The notes under the pieces are model-generated. The model made no database searches. It was not told the DNA's origin and saw only the letters and a program-made list of their open reading frames with translations. A stretch of DNA of 64,000 nucleotides from assembly GCA_022483465.1 (NCBI GenBank), contig JAKVNF010000003.1:62001-126000 (forward strand), given 5' to 3'. This document shows, piece after piece, positions 1-9,109 of this stretch (position 1 is its first letter; every line of letters begins with the position of its first letter). Source of the DNA: Lachnospiraceae bacterium. Lineage in GTDB: Bacteria > Bacillota > Clostridia > Lachnospirales > Lachnospiraceae. A program made the translations under genes and the position numbers.

Positions 1-294
1 GGCCGTGCGCCCTATCTCTACCGGGGGATCACGTTCTACCCGATCTCCGCGGACCGGGGAGCGGTGCTCAGGCACCCGGAGAAGGAGGGGGTCACCACCT
101 TTGTGGTGCACACCAACACCCTCTCCGAGGAGGGCTTTGCCTACTACAAAGAGGTGTTTGCCCGCCAAAACATGCTCCCTTACCGGGAGCTTCTGTACTA
201 CCAGGCAAAAAAGCAGGGGGCCTTCGGGCGCTTTCGGGAATACAGCATGGCCCTTGCCAAGCGGACCCTGATGGCCGCAAGAAACAGGAAGTGA
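1..294 (+). CDS. 3' end of an unidentified protein of the polysaccharide operon (partial)
   Basis: The reading frame is open from the first base of the window and stops at 292-294, so only the last 97 residues are present. The visible part is basic at its C-terminus (ALAKRTLMAARNRK) and has no motif I can assign. It lies 7 bases upstream of a glycosyltransferase gene on the same strand, so it is probably another member of the exopolysaccharide operon, perhaps a sugar-transferring enzyme. Function is not recognised. Confidence 0.6.
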   Translation, partial: GRAPYLYRGITFYPISADRGAVLRHPEKEGVTTFVVHTNTLSEEGFAYYKEVFARQNMLPYRELLYYQAKKQGAFGRFREYSMALAKRTLMAARNRK

Positions 295-301
295 AGCACA
301 G

Positions 302-1570
302 ATGGAAGAAAAAACCGTACGCGTCCTGCACGTCCTCGGCCGCCTGAACATGGGCGGCGCCGAGTCCCGCATCATGGACCTCTACCGGAATATCGACCGG
401 AGCAAAGTCCAGTTCGACTTTCTGGTCCACACAAAGGCAGAGGGTGGGGACGACTCCAGCGAGGCATTGCTCCAGCGCCGCGCCCCGGAGGACTACGACA
501 GCGAGGTCCGATCCCTCGGCGGCAGGATCTACTGCCTGCCCCGCTTCACCGGGACGAACCTTTTGGAATACAAGAAGGCCTGCCGGGCCTTTTTTGCAGC
601 CCACCACGACTTTGCCGCCGTGGAGGGCCACATGACCAGCATGGCGGGGGTCTACCTGCCGATCGCGAAGAAAGCCGGGGCTTTGGTGACCATCGCCCAC
701 GCAAGGAGCGCCGGCGTGGACCCGGGGATCCGGGGTCTTGCGACGAAGCTCTTTCGCAGGAACCTCGCCGCCCGGTGCGACGTCTGTTTTTCCTGCTCCG
801 GGGCCGCCTCCCTGGCGGTCTTCGGAAAAGAGGCTGTGGATGCGGGCCGGGTGATTCAGGTGCCCAACGCGATTGAGCTTTCCGACTTTGCCTTTGACCC
901 TGCGGCAAGAAAGAGGATCCGGGCGGAGTTTGGAATCCCCGAGCATGCGATCCTTCTTGGGCACGTCGGCCGGTTCGACGCGATGAAAAACCAGGCTTAC
1001 ATTGCCAAACTCTGCGCGCGGGTCCGGAGAGAGCACCCGGAGCGCCCCCTCTATGCCCTCTTTGCGGGGCAGGGACCGCTCCTGGAGGATGTCCGGGCGG
1101 CGTTTGCATCGGCCGGCATGGAGAAGACTGCCTTTTTCCCCGGCCGCTGCGACCGGGGAAGAACCAGGGACTTCTACCAGGCCTTTGACCTCTTTGTCTT
1201 TCCCTCCCTCTACGAGGGCCTTCCCGGCACGATGCTGGAGGCCCAGGCGGCGGGGCTTTGCTGCCTCATGTCTGACCAAATCACGGACGAGGTGCGCCTG
1301 ACACCCGGCGTACAGCGCCTCTCCCTGGAGGACGAGTCCGCCTGGACTGACGCCATCGGGAATCTTGTGATCCCGGATGACGCAGGGCGCAGTGCCCGCT
1401 CGAGGGAAAATCGCCTTGCCCTTGCAGGGGCCGGGTATGACGCGGCAGGCGCCGCGAAGACGCTGCAGGACTTCTACCTTGCCTGCGAAAGGAGCGATAT
1501 CGATGTGCGGAATCTGCGGCTTTCTTTCAAAGCAGCCGATGGAGCGGGAGGAGCTGGAGAGGCTCAATGA
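302..1570 (+). CDS. Glycosyltransferase family 4 (GT-B fold)
   Basis: A 422-residue protein with the layout of GT4 retaining glycosyltransferases such as EpsF-type enzymes. An N-terminal acceptor domain begins with a VLHVLGRLNMGGAES segment. The C-terminal nucleotide-sugar domain starts near GHVGRFDAMKNQ, and the EX7E-type motif is in YEGLPGTMLEAQAAG. It probably adds a sugar to the undecaprenyl-linked repeat unit on the inner face of the membrane. No signal peptide or membrane segment is seen. The 3' end overlaps asnB by 68 bases, unusually long for this operon. The last roughly 20 residues look unlike the family, so the tail may be a read-through extension. Confidence 0.88.
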   Translation: MEEKTVRVLHVLGRLNMGGAESRIMDLYRNIDRSKVQFDFLVHTKAEGGDDSSEALLQRRAPEDYDSEVRSLGGRIYCLPRFTGTNLLEYKKACRAFFAAHHDFAAVEGHMTSMAGVYLPIAKKAGALVTIAHARSAGVDPGIRGLATKLFRRNLAARCDVCFSCSGAASLAVFGKEAVDAGRVIQVPNAIELSDFAFDPAARKRIRAEFGIPEHAILLGHVGRFDAMKNQAYIAKLCARVRREHPERPLYALFAGQGPLLEDVRAAFASAGMEKTAFFPGRCDRGRTRDFYQAFDLFVFPSLYEGLPGTMLEAQAAGLCCLMSDQITDEVRLTPGVQRLSLEDESAWTDAIGNLVIPDDAGRSARSRENRLALAGAGYDAAGAAKTLQDFYLACERSDIDVRNLRLSFKAADGAGGAGEAQ

Positions 1571-3395
1571 CCTGATGACCTACCGCGGCCCCAACGACGC
1601 GGGGGCCAAGATCTGGGACGCGGGAGAGGGGTGGACCCTCGGCCTTGCCCAGAGACGCCTCGCGATCCTGGACCTCTCCCCCAGGGGCCATCAGCCGATG
1701 ACCGCGGCGGACGGCAGGGTGACCATTGTCTACAACGGGGAGATCTACAACTACCGGGAGCTTCGGAGTGAGCTCCCGGACTACCCCTTTCAGAGCACCT
1801 GCGACACCGAGGTGATCCTGGCCGCCTACGAGAAGTGGGGGATCGAGTGCATCTCCCGCTTCAACGGCATGTTTGCGTTTGCCCTCTACGACCGGGATCA
1901 GAAGACCCTGTACCTGGTCCGGGACCGGCTGGGGCAAAAGCCCCTCTACTACTGGAAACAGGACCAGGGCGGGATCCTCTTTGCCTCGGACCTGAAGGTC
2001 ATCCTGGAGGCGCCGGGCTTTCCGAGGCGCCTTCGAAGGGATGTGCTGGGGCGGTACCTCTGCCAGGGCTACCTGAACGCGCCGGACACGGTGCTGGAGG
2101 GGGTGTACAAGCTCTGCCCCGGCTCGGTTCTTGCGGTGCACGGCGGGGCGATGGAAACCACAAAGTACTGGGACGTGGCGGAGACCTATCGGCGCATGCA
2201 GGAGATGCCGGTCACGGACTACGAGGAGGCAAAGACGACGCTGAAGGGCCTGATGCAGCAGGCGGTGAAGCGCCGCCTGATCGCCGATGTGCCGCTTGGG
2301 TGCTTTCTCTCCGGCGGCTATGACTCCTCTCTGATCGCGGCGCTTGCCCAGGAGCAGCTGGGGGAGACGCCCCTGAAGACCTTCTCCGTGGGCTTTGCCG
2401 ATCCCGCCTACAACGAGGCGGGGTACGCAAGACAGGTGGCAGAGCACCTTGGCACCGACCACACAGAGGTGGTGATCTCGGAGAAGGACATGTTTGACCT
2501 GGTGGCCAGCATCCCCACCTACTTCGACGAGCCCTTCGCGGACTCCTCCCAGATCCCGACCATGCTGGTGTCGCAGATCGCAAAGAAGGACGTGACCGTG
2601 GCCCTCTCGGGGGATGCGGGGGATGAGCTCTTCTGCGGCTACAACGTCTACGACAAGATCGCCCAGGCGCAAAAGCTCGACAAGCTCGGCGCCGTGGCCC
2701 ACGTCATCGGCATGCTTCCCACCGGCATCGGCCGGCTCGAGGACCGATATCCCTTCCGGATCCGCACGATCGCAAAGAACCGGGATCCCCGGACCAAGAC
2801 CCAGTTCGGCGAGGGGAGCTACGGCGCGGCGGCAAGAGCGCTTGCCGGCTGGCGGGAGGGGGACCTCCCGGTCAGCTACCCGATAGAGCTTTCCTATCCC
2901 ACGGACAACTGGCAGGAGCGGAGAATGCTCCTGGACCTGGACACCTACCTGCCCGGGGACATCCTGAACAAGGTGGACCGGGCGTCGATGAAGTACTCCC
3001 TGGAGAACCGGTGCCCCCTGCTGGACGTGACGGTGGTGGAGTACGCCTTCCGGATCGACCATAAGTTCAAGTATCGGGACGGGGTGAAGAAGTACATCCT
3101 CCGGGACATCGCCTGGGAGTACCTGCCCCGGGAGCTGATGGACCGGCCGAAGAAGGGCTTTGCGGTGCCGCTGGACAAGTGGCTCCGGGGACCGCTGCAG
3201 GAGGAGCTCCTGTCCTATGCGGACAGGGACATGATCCGGCGGCAGGGCCTTTTTGACGCGGAGGCGGTATCCTCCCTGACGGCGCGGTTTCTTGCGGAGG
3301 GGGATGCCGGCCACGGGAGCGGGAGAAACTTCTCCAAGCTCCTCTGGTCCTACTTTGTGTTCCAGCAGTGGTACGCTGCCTGGATCGGAAACTGA
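1503..3395 (+). CDS. asnB: Asparagine synthetase, glutamine-hydrolysing
   Basis: A 630-residue class II amidotransferase/asparagine synthetase. The start is set at 1503 because mature AsnB-type enzymes need the nucleophilic Cys directly after Met, and the frame begins MCGICGF here. An in-frame upstream start at 1377 would bury this cysteine. The N-terminal glutaminase domain (about 1-200) has the RGPND and YNGEIYNY motifs. The synthetase domain has the pyrophosphate loop LSGGYDSS. In polysaccharide clusters such AsnB/WbpS-like enzymes often amidate sugars (uronamides) rather than make free asparagine. That role is inferred from the flanking glycosyltransferases. Confidence 0.93.
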   Translation: MCGICGFLSKQPMEREELERLNDLMTYRGPNDAGAKIWDAGEGWTLGLAQRRLAILDLSPRGHQPMTAADGRVTIVYNGEIYNYRELRSELPDYPFQSTCDTEVILAAYEKWGIECISRFNGMFAFALYDRDQKTLYLVRDRLGQKPLYYWKQDQGGILFASDLKVILEAPGFPRRLRRDVLGRYLCQGYLNAPDTVLEGVYKLCPGSVLAVHGGAMETTKYWDVAETYRRMQEMPVTDYEEAKTTLKGLMQQAVKRRLIADVPLGCFLSGGYDSSLIAALAQEQLGETPLKTFSVGFADPAYNEAGYARQVAEHLGTDHTEVVISEKDMFDLVASIPTYFDEPFADSSQIPTMLVSQIAKKDVTVALSGDAGDELFCGYNVYDKIAQAQKLDKLGAVAHVIGMLPTGIGRLEDRYPFRIRTIAKNRDPRTKTQFGEGSYGAAARALAGWREGDLPVSYPIELSYPTDNWQERRMLLDLDTYLPGDILNKVDRASMKYSLENRCPLLDVTVVEYAFRIDHKFKYRDGVKKYILRDIAWEYLPRELMDRPKKGFAVPLDKWLRGPLQEELLSYADRDMIRRQGLFDAEAVSSLTARFLAEGDAGHGSGRNFSKLLWSYFVFQQWYAAWIGN

Positions 3396-3406
3396 CGGGG
3401 GCAGGT

Positions 3407-4486
3407 ATGCAGCAGGAACCATCCAAGAAGCAGCCGGTCCTTGGCATCCGGCTCTTGCCGGGCATGGGCTTTGGAAACCGGCTCTTTGTCTACTTGAGCA
3501 CCCGGTGCCTTGCCGGGAGGAACGATATGGCGTTCTCGGTCCTGGACCGGGAACTTCTCGAAAAGAGCATCACCGTCGACGGGAAAAAGCTCTTTGATCT
3601 GGACTACGGGGAGGCGCTCTCCGAAAAAGATTTCCCGGTGCAGGTCGCGGAGAAGGACGAGCGGATCTACATCCCGGACTCGGAGCACGACCTCACGAGG
3701 GGCTGTTATGTTGCCGGGGCGGATGAGAAGCTCTTTGCGCTCCAAAAGGATCACCCCGGGGAGAACATTCTCCTATCCGGAAACCTCCAGGCGGGGGAGT
3801 ACTTTGCGGGGTACGAGGAAAAGCTCCGGAAGTGGCTTTCTGTCAACCCGGCGCTGGACCACCGGGAGTACATGGGCGAGAACGTCTGCATCCTGAACAT
3901 CCGCGGCGGCGAGTACGCCGGCGCCCCGGAGCTTTTTTTGGAGCGGCGCTACTGGCTCGATGCGATGCGCTACATGAAGACCCTGCGGCCGGACATGAAG
4001 TTCCTCGCGGTGACGGATGACCTCGCCGCGGCGGGGCGGGTCCTGCCCGAGGTGCGGGCGGTCCACGGGGACATCGCCCACGACTACACGATCCTCAAAA
4101 ATGCCCGCTTCCTGATCCTGTCGAACTCGAGCTTTGCCTGCTTCCCCGCCTTCACGGGGCACGCGGAGCAGATCGTGGCGCCCAAGTACTGGGCAAGGCA
4201 CAACACCTCCGACGGCTTCTGGAGCGGGGAGCAGAACCTCTATCCCGCCTTCACCTACCTGGATCGGGAGGGGAAGCTCTTTACCGAGGAGGAATGCCGG
4301 CGGGAGCTTCAGGCGTACCGGGCGCGGACGGACTTTTCGAAGCGAATCGGCAGGAAGCCGACAGAGGAAGAGCTCGCCGCCGGGCGATGGCAGGTGGCGG
4401 CCCTTTGCAAAAAGGATCTGCGCCAGCGGGCTGTGCTCTCCCTGGCGCGGCGGCTTCACCTGATCCGCCGGCGGGACAGCCTCTGA
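3407..4486 (+). CDS. Fucosyltransferase-like (GT11-related) protein
   Basis: A 359-residue protein that I start at the ATG at 3407, just after a G-rich ribosome site. A longer in-frame start at 3368 overlaps asnB and adds nothing conserved. It resembles divergent alpha-1,2-fucosyltransferases: an N-terminal PGMGFGNRLFVY segment parallels GGLGNQMFQ, LNIRGGEY parallels the HIRRGDY donor-binding motif, and ILSNSSFACF parallels NSSFSWW. These motifs are seen; the donor sugar is not known, because the second Arg of HxRRGDY is replaced. The C-terminus is highly basic. Likely a cytoplasmic enzyme decorating the repeat unit. Confidence 0.62.
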   Translation: MQQEPSKKQPVLGIRLLPGMGFGNRLFVYLSTRCLAGRNDMAFSVLDRELLEKSITVDGKKLFDLDYGEALSEKDFPVQVAEKDERIYIPDSEHDLTRGCYVAGADEKLFALQKDHPGENILLSGNLQAGEYFAGYEEKLRKWLSVNPALDHREYMGENVCILNIRGGEYAGAPELFLERRYWLDAMRYMKTLRPDMKFLAVTDDLAAAGRVLPEVRAVHGDIAHDYTILKNARFLILSNSSFACFPAFTGHAEQIVAPKYWARHNTSDGFWSGEQNLYPAFTYLDREGKLFTEEECRRELQAYRARTDFSKRIGRKPTEEELAAGRWQVAALCKKDLRQRAVLSLARRLHLIRRRDSL

Positions 4487-4507
4487 TGATGAGAGGAGAA
4501 AAACGAT

Positions 4508-5233
4508 ATGGCAGCCTATGATGCCGATCACCGGGTCCTTCTGCCCAACGTGACCCTGGCGGCCATGACCAGCGTGAACATCTCTGCCACGGTCAAGGCC
4601 ATGGAGTACAGCATGCGGGGCATCCAGTTCGGCGACGCGGTGCTGATTGCGGACCGAAAGCCCCTCGGCCTTCCAAAGACCATCCGCTATGACCACACGT
4701 CCCGGATGCGGGGGATCGATGACTTCAACTACAAGATGATCTACGAACTGGGGGACCACATCCGCACGGACTTTGTGCTCATCGTCCATGCGGATGGCTT
4801 TGTCGTGCACCCGGAGTGCTGGCGGGACGAGTTTCTGGACTACGACTACATCGGGGCCCCCTGGCCGCTTCCGCCCGCGGGCGATACCACCACCTACCGG
4901 GACCGGGACGGGAACATCTGCCGGGTGGGCAACAGCTGCGGAATCCGCAGCAAGCGGCTTCTGGACTTTCCCAAAAAGGCCGGGATCCCCTGGTTTGGGG
5001 ACTACGCCTATGGAAAGCTCTGGTACTACGAGGACGGCTTCCTCTGCTGCAAGATCCGGCACCTTCTGACAGAGCATGGCATGTCCGTTGCCCCGATCGA
5101 GGTCGCCCGCTACTACGCCCACGAGCGCATGCTCCCGGAGACCGAGGGGATCACCCCCTTCGCGTTCCACAAGTGGGAGGGCACCAACGCCGGCTATCCG
5201 AACTTCCTCCGGCGCAAAGGAGAGCGCACATGA
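4508..5233 (+). CDS. DUF5672-type putative glycosyltransferase
   Basis: A 241-residue protein matching the pattern of the DUF5672 family often found in capsule clusters: HADGFVVHPECWRDEF, then DYIGAPW, then VGNSCGIRSK, and a late EDGFLCCK segment. The arrangement resembles a short GT-A enzyme with an acidic donor or metal site (HADG, ED), but the reaction is not established for the family. A good ribosome site (GAGGAG) precedes the ATG. The stop overlaps the next start as ATGA, so the two are translationally coupled. Confidence 0.75.
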   Translation: MAAYDADHRVLLPNVTLAAMTSVNISATVKAMEYSMRGIQFGDAVLIADRKPLGLPKTIRYDHTSRMRGIDDFNYKMIYELGDHIRTDFVLIVHADGFVVHPECWRDEFLDYDYIGAPWPLPPAGDTTTYRDRDGNICRVGNSCGIRSKRLLDFPKKAGIPWFGDYAYGKLWYYEDGFLCCKIRHLLTEHGMSVAPIEVARYYAHERMLPETEGITPFAFHKWEGTNAGYPNFLRRKGERT

Positions 5234-6192
5234 TCTACGACTGCTTTCAGTTTTTCAATGAGCTGGACATCCTAAAGCTCCGCCTTCACGTCCTCTCGGA
5301 TGTGGTGGACAAGTTTGTGATCAGCGAGGCGACGGAGACCTTCTCGGGTCTTCCAAAGCCCCTGTACTATGAGGAGAACAAGGAGATGTTCCGGGAGTTC
5401 TCCGACAGGATCATCCACGTGGTGGTGACGGACACCCCCAAGGGCTACACCCATGACCGGGACACCTTCCAGAAAAACGCCGTGGGGCGGGGGCTTGTCG
5501 GGGCAAAGCCGGACGACATCATCCTCTTTTCCGACCTTGACGAGATCCCAAACCCCGACAAGATCAGGGAGATCCTGCCCAACTTTCAGGACGATAAGAT
5601 CTACCACTTTGCCCAGCGCATGTTTTACTGCTACCTGAACATGGAGGAGGTCTCGGGGAACCTTCTCTCCTACGGCGGGGAGTTTCCAGGCGTGTCAAAA
5701 AAGCAGTGGCTTGGCACCAGGATGTGCCGGTACGGCCTTCTGCAGGAGCGGGGCATGCAGCTCGGGGATCTGCGCTTTCCGGAGTGCAAAGAGATCGGCA
5801 TCCGGGTCGCGGACGGCGGCTGGCACTTCGGGTACATGGGCGGCCACGGCGAGAAGGACGTGAAGAAGCGGGTTGAGGAGAAGGTGGTCTCCGCGGCCCA
5901 CGAGGAGTACAACAACCGCCACACGCTCTCCCGGGTGGAGGACCAGATCCTGGACGGAAAGGACATCTTCGGCCGGGACGCAAAGTTCGTCCGGGTGCCC
6001 ATCGATGAGACCTATCCGAAATACCTGAGGGAGCACGAGAAGGAGTACGACTACCTGATCCTGAAGGAGGAGGCGCCGGCAAAGCGCGCCCTGCGGCACG
6101 CGAGGGAGCGGGCAGAGGATGCTCTCTTTCAGGCATCCCTCCCGGCAAGGCGCATGGCAAGGCGGATTGTAAAGCGGGACGGCTCGGAATGA
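5230..6192 (+). CDS. GT17-family glycosyltransferase
   Basis: A 320-residue protein starting at the ATG that overlaps the preceding stop (ATGA). Upstream in-frame codons are only the shadow of the DUF5672 gene. The opening MIYDCFQFFNELDILKLRL and the FSDLDEIP motif are typical of GT17, the family of beta-1,4-N-acetylglucosaminyltransferase-like enzymes (bisecting GlcNAc type in animals). WHFGYMGG lies near residue 200. The bacterial members' substrate is not established. Expected to be cytoplasmic; the C-terminus is basic and may touch the membrane. It overlaps the next gene by 4 bases. Confidence 0.82.
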   Translation: MIYDCFQFFNELDILKLRLHVLSDVVDKFVISEATETFSGLPKPLYYEENKEMFREFSDRIIHVVVTDTPKGYTHDRDTFQKNAVGRGLVGAKPDDIILFSDLDEIPNPDKIREILPNFQDDKIYHFAQRMFYCYLNMEEVSGNLLSYGGEFPGVSKKQWLGTRMCRYGLLQERGMQLGDLRFPECKEIGIRVADGGWHFGYMGGHGEKDVKKRVEEKVVSAAHEEYNNRHTLSRVEDQILDGKDIFGRDAKFVRVPIDETYPKYLREHEKEYDYLILKEEAPAKRALRHARERAEDALFQASLPARRMARRIVKRDGSE

Positions 6193-7124
6193 GCGGGGCA
6201 AAAAAGGTCTCGGTGTGCCTTCCCACCTACAACCACGAGGAGGAGGCGGCAAGGGCTCTGGAGAGCCTTGGAGCGCAGGACTTTCGGGACGCGGAGCTGA
6301 TCGTCTGCGACGACTCCGAGGGGGACGGGGTCAGGAAGCGGGTGGCTGCCTTTTCGGCAAAGAACCCGGACATCCCGGTGACCTACGCTGCGAACCGCCC
6401 GAAAAAGGGCCACATCTTCAACTGGAATGCGACGCTTGACCTTGCCTGTGGCACCTACGTGAAGATCCTCTTTTCCGATGACTTCTTTACGGACGGACAC
6501 GCCCTCGGGGCCTTTGTGGACCTTCTGGACAAGAACCCGCAGGCAGACCTTGCCTTTTCCGGCTCCCGGCAGGTGCGGCTGGAGGAGGCGGGGACCCTCG
6601 CCCACCTGGAGGAGGACGCCCCAAAGGAGCGGGCCGCCTCCGACGCCTTTCTCCAGAGCCTGCAGGCGGACTGGCGAAACCTCTTTCTCGGGAATGAGAT
6701 CGGCGCCCCCAGCGCCGTGATCTTCCGAAGGAGCACCGGCGCGCGCTTTGACGAGAAGAGCGGCTGGGCCAGCGACATGTACCTGTACGCGGATATATTA
6801 AAAAACAATCCCCGGTTTGCCTATACCAGGCAGCCCCTCATCTCGATCGGCATGCACCCGGGGCAGTACACCGAGAGCTTTGCGGAGAAGGACGAGCGGA
6901 TCTACGCGGACTACCGGTATTTCTACCAAAAATATAACCTTTCCGCCGCGCCGGCCTGCCGGGCCTACTTTCTGTCCCGGTTTCTGGTGAAGTACAAAAA
7001 GCCCTGGCAGGAGGCAAAGGACCTCGGGTACACGAGAGGGGAGTACCTGAGGGCCCTTGCCGGCGAGGGGCAGAGCACCCTGCGCTCCTTTCTGGGGGCG
7101 AGAATGAGGTTTTTGTCGAAATGA
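6189..7124 (+). CDS. Glycosyltransferase family 2 (GT-A fold)
   Basis: A 311-residue GT2 enzyme beginning VSVCLPTYNHEEEAARAL, with the nucleotide-binding LIVCDDSEGDG segment and the metal-binding acidic motif FSDDFF near residue 97. No membrane segment is seen. Coupled by ATGA overlaps to the GT17 gene upstream and the bifunctional gene downstream. Donor and acceptor cannot be read from the sequence. Confidence 0.87.
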   Translation: MSGAKKVSVCLPTYNHEEEAARALESLGAQDFRDAELIVCDDSEGDGVRKRVAAFSAKNPDIPVTYAANRPKKGHIFNWNATLDLACGTYVKILFSDDFFTDGHALGAFVDLLDKNPQADLAFSGSRQVRLEEAGTLAHLEEDAPKERAASDAFLQSLQADWRNLFLGNEIGAPSAVIFRRSTGARFDEKSGWASDMYLYADILKNNPRFAYTRQPLISIGMHPGQYTESFAEKDERIYADYRYFYQKYNLSAAPACRAYFLSRFLVKYKKPWQEAKDLGYTRGEYLRALAGEGQSTLRSFLGARMRFLSK

Positions 7125-9109
7125 TCGTACTGCAACTCTCCGGAGGACTGGGCAATCAGATGTTTCAGATCGCCATGGCATGGCGCCTTGCGGCGGAGGG
7201 AAAGCGCGTCGCGATCGACGACGCCACGGCCTACCGGGAGATGGGAGAGAAGGCAAGGCCCCTGCAGCTGGCGGACGCCTTCGGGATCACGTACGAGCGG
7301 GCGTCCCGGGAGGATATCTCGCGGCTTCGGGATGAGAGCCCAAAGCTGCAGGACAAGGTCCGAAGGCGCCTCTTTGGGAGAAAGCTCCGGGAGGTTCATG
7401 ACCGGGACTTTGTCTATGACGCCTCCCTCCTCTCTCTCGATGAGGTGTACCTTGCGGGGACCTTCCAGTGCCCCGCCTACTTCGCCCCGATCCGGGAGAA
7501 GGTCCGGAAGAATTTTGCCTTCACGAAGGCGGCAAGAAAGGCTCCCCCCGCCGTGCAGGCGATGGCAGAGCAGATCCGAAAGACGGGAAATTCCTGCAGC
7601 GTGCATCTTCGCTTTGGGGACTACCTGGAGAAGGCCGATGTCTACGGCGGGATCTGCACGAAGGCGTACTATGAGGCGGCCCTGCGGCGGGTGCTCGCTA
7701 AGCGGGGCAAGGCCACCTTCTTTGTCTTTTCCAACGACGAGGAGAAGGCCGCTTCCTGGATCCGGGAGGAGGAAAAGCAGTTTCAGAGTGCCGGCGCTTC
7801 CTTTGTCCCGGTCACCGGAAACGACGAGGCCCATGGGTACCTGGACCTCTGCCTGATGACCTTCACGAGAGACCACGTGATTGCCAACTCGAGCTTTTCC
7901 TGGTGGGGCGCGTATCTGGGGGAGAAGCCGGATGGCCTTGTGATCGCCCCCGCCCTCTGGATCCACGAGCCGGACGGCTCGGAGCTGCAGCGGCGGGACA
8001 TCTACACGAAGGGGATGATCCTCCTCACCCCCAGGGGGGAGGAGGCGGACGAGCTGATCGGGAGAGAGCCGGGGGAGTATCCCCTTGTCTCGGTCATCAC
8101 CGCCTGCTACAACATCGCCCCCTACGCCGCGCGCGCGATCCACTCCCTGACGGGGCAGACCCTGCGGAACCTGGAGATCCTCGCCGTGGACGACGGCTCC
8201 ACGGATGAAACCGGAAAGATTCTGGAAGCGCTCGCGAAGGAGGATCCGCGGATCAAAGTGATCCACAAGGAAAACGGCGGCCTCTCCGACTGCCGAAACG
8301 CGGGCCTTGCCGCGGCAAGGGGCCGCTACATCGGGTATCTCGACGGGGACGACTGGGCGGATCCCAGGATGTTTGAGACCCTCGTGCGGGGGTGCCTTCT
8401 TACCGGCGCCGGGATGGCGGCCCTTCGCTATCTCCCGGTGGAGGAGGGCGATAGGGCGGTCCGGGACCCGGACCTTCCCGTGTCGTCAATCCTCCGGGAG
8501 AGTACGCTCCTGGAGCCCGGGGCGGCAGCAGGGCTCTGGATTGACTCGAGCCTTCGGGGGCCCGAGGAGGAGCCCTATCTTGCCAACTCCGTCTGGAGCA
8601 AGCTCTTTCGGCGGGATGTGTGCGAGGGGATCTCCTTCGTGAAGGGAAAAAACTCCGAGGACATCCTCTATACTGCCAAGACCCTTCTTCGCACCGACGC
8701 CCTCCTCTACGTCCCACGGCCCCTCTACCACTACACGGTCAGCCGCGCGGGCAGCATCATGAGTGGCAAGACCGGCGAGCGGCGGGTGCGGGACGAGATC
8801 CCGTTCTGGCAGGAGCAGATCCGGCTCTTTGCGCAGGCGGGCCGACAGGACCTGGCGGACCGGGCGCGCTTTTCCCTGGAGCGGCGTCTCCTCTACTACA
8901 TCACGGACATGCAGGGGAGCGAGGCGGCGGCCCCCTACCGAAAGGAACTGGAAGAGCTCCTCTTGAAGGACCCCGAGGCGGACCGGCTCTGCAGGGATCC
9001 GAAGGCCGGGGCAAAAGGCGACCGGCTCCGGGTCTGTCTCTACCGAAAGAACCCCAGACTCTATTTTTGGATTGACCGCATGCGCACAAGGAGGAACGGC
9101 GGATCGTGA
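7121..9109 (+). CDS. Two-domain glycosyltransferase: GT11 (fucosyltransferase-like) fused to GT2
   Basis: A 662-residue fusion. Residues 1 to about 300 form a GT11 alpha-1,2-fucosyltransferase-like domain: QLSGGLGNQMFQ at the N-terminus, VHLRFGDYL (the HxRRGDY region) and NSSFSWWGAYL. Residues from about 320 form a GT2 domain: LVSVITACYN, VDDGSTDETG, ENGGLSDCRNAGL and YLDGDDW. There is no stop, frameshift or weak linker between them, so one polypeptide likely adds two successive sugars. It overlaps both neighbours by 4 bases. The donor of the first domain is inferred as GDP-fucose from the family, but no GDP-fucose synthesis genes are in the window. Confidence 0.86.
   Translation: MIVLQLSGGLGNQMFQIAMAWRLAAEGKRVAIDDATAYREMGEKARPLQLADAFGITYERASREDISRLRDESPKLQDKVRRRLFGRKLREVHDRDFVYDASLLSLDEVYLAGTFQCPAYFAPIREKVRKNFAFTKAARKAPPAVQAMAEQIRKTGNSCSVHLRFGDYLEKADVYGGICTKAYYEAALRRVLAKRGKATFFVFSNDEEKAASWIREEEKQFQSAGASFVPVTGNDEAHGYLDLCLMTFTRDHVIANSSFSWWGAYLGEKPDGLVIAPALWIHEPDGSELQRRDIYTKGMILLTPRGEEADELIGREPGEYPLVSVITACYNIAPYAARAIHSLTGQTLRNLEILAVDDGSTDETGKILEALAKEDPRIKVIHKENGGLSDCRNAGLAAARGRYIGYLDGDDWADPRMFETLVRGCLLTGAGMAALRYLPVEEGDRAVRDPDLPVSSILRESTLLEPGAAAGLWIDSSLRGPEEEPYLANSVWSKLFRRDVCEGISFVKGKNSEDILYTAKTLLRTDALLYVPRPLYHYTVSRAGSIMSGKTGERRVRDEIPFWQEQIRLFAQAGRQDLADRARFSLERRLLYYITDMQGSEAAAPYRKELEELLLKDPEADRLCRDPKAGAKGDRLRVCLYRKNPRLYFWIDRMRTRRNGGS

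Noticed and set aside
92-1567. Long minus-strand open frame opposite the GT4 gene
   Set aside because: Mirror of a GC-rich coding strand; product is low-complexity and has no recognisable domain, while the plus strand encodes a clear GT4.
4816-5229. N-terminal extension of the GT17 protein
   Set aside because: Shadow of the DUF5672 gene; the family N-terminus starts at 5230 with an ATGA overlap.
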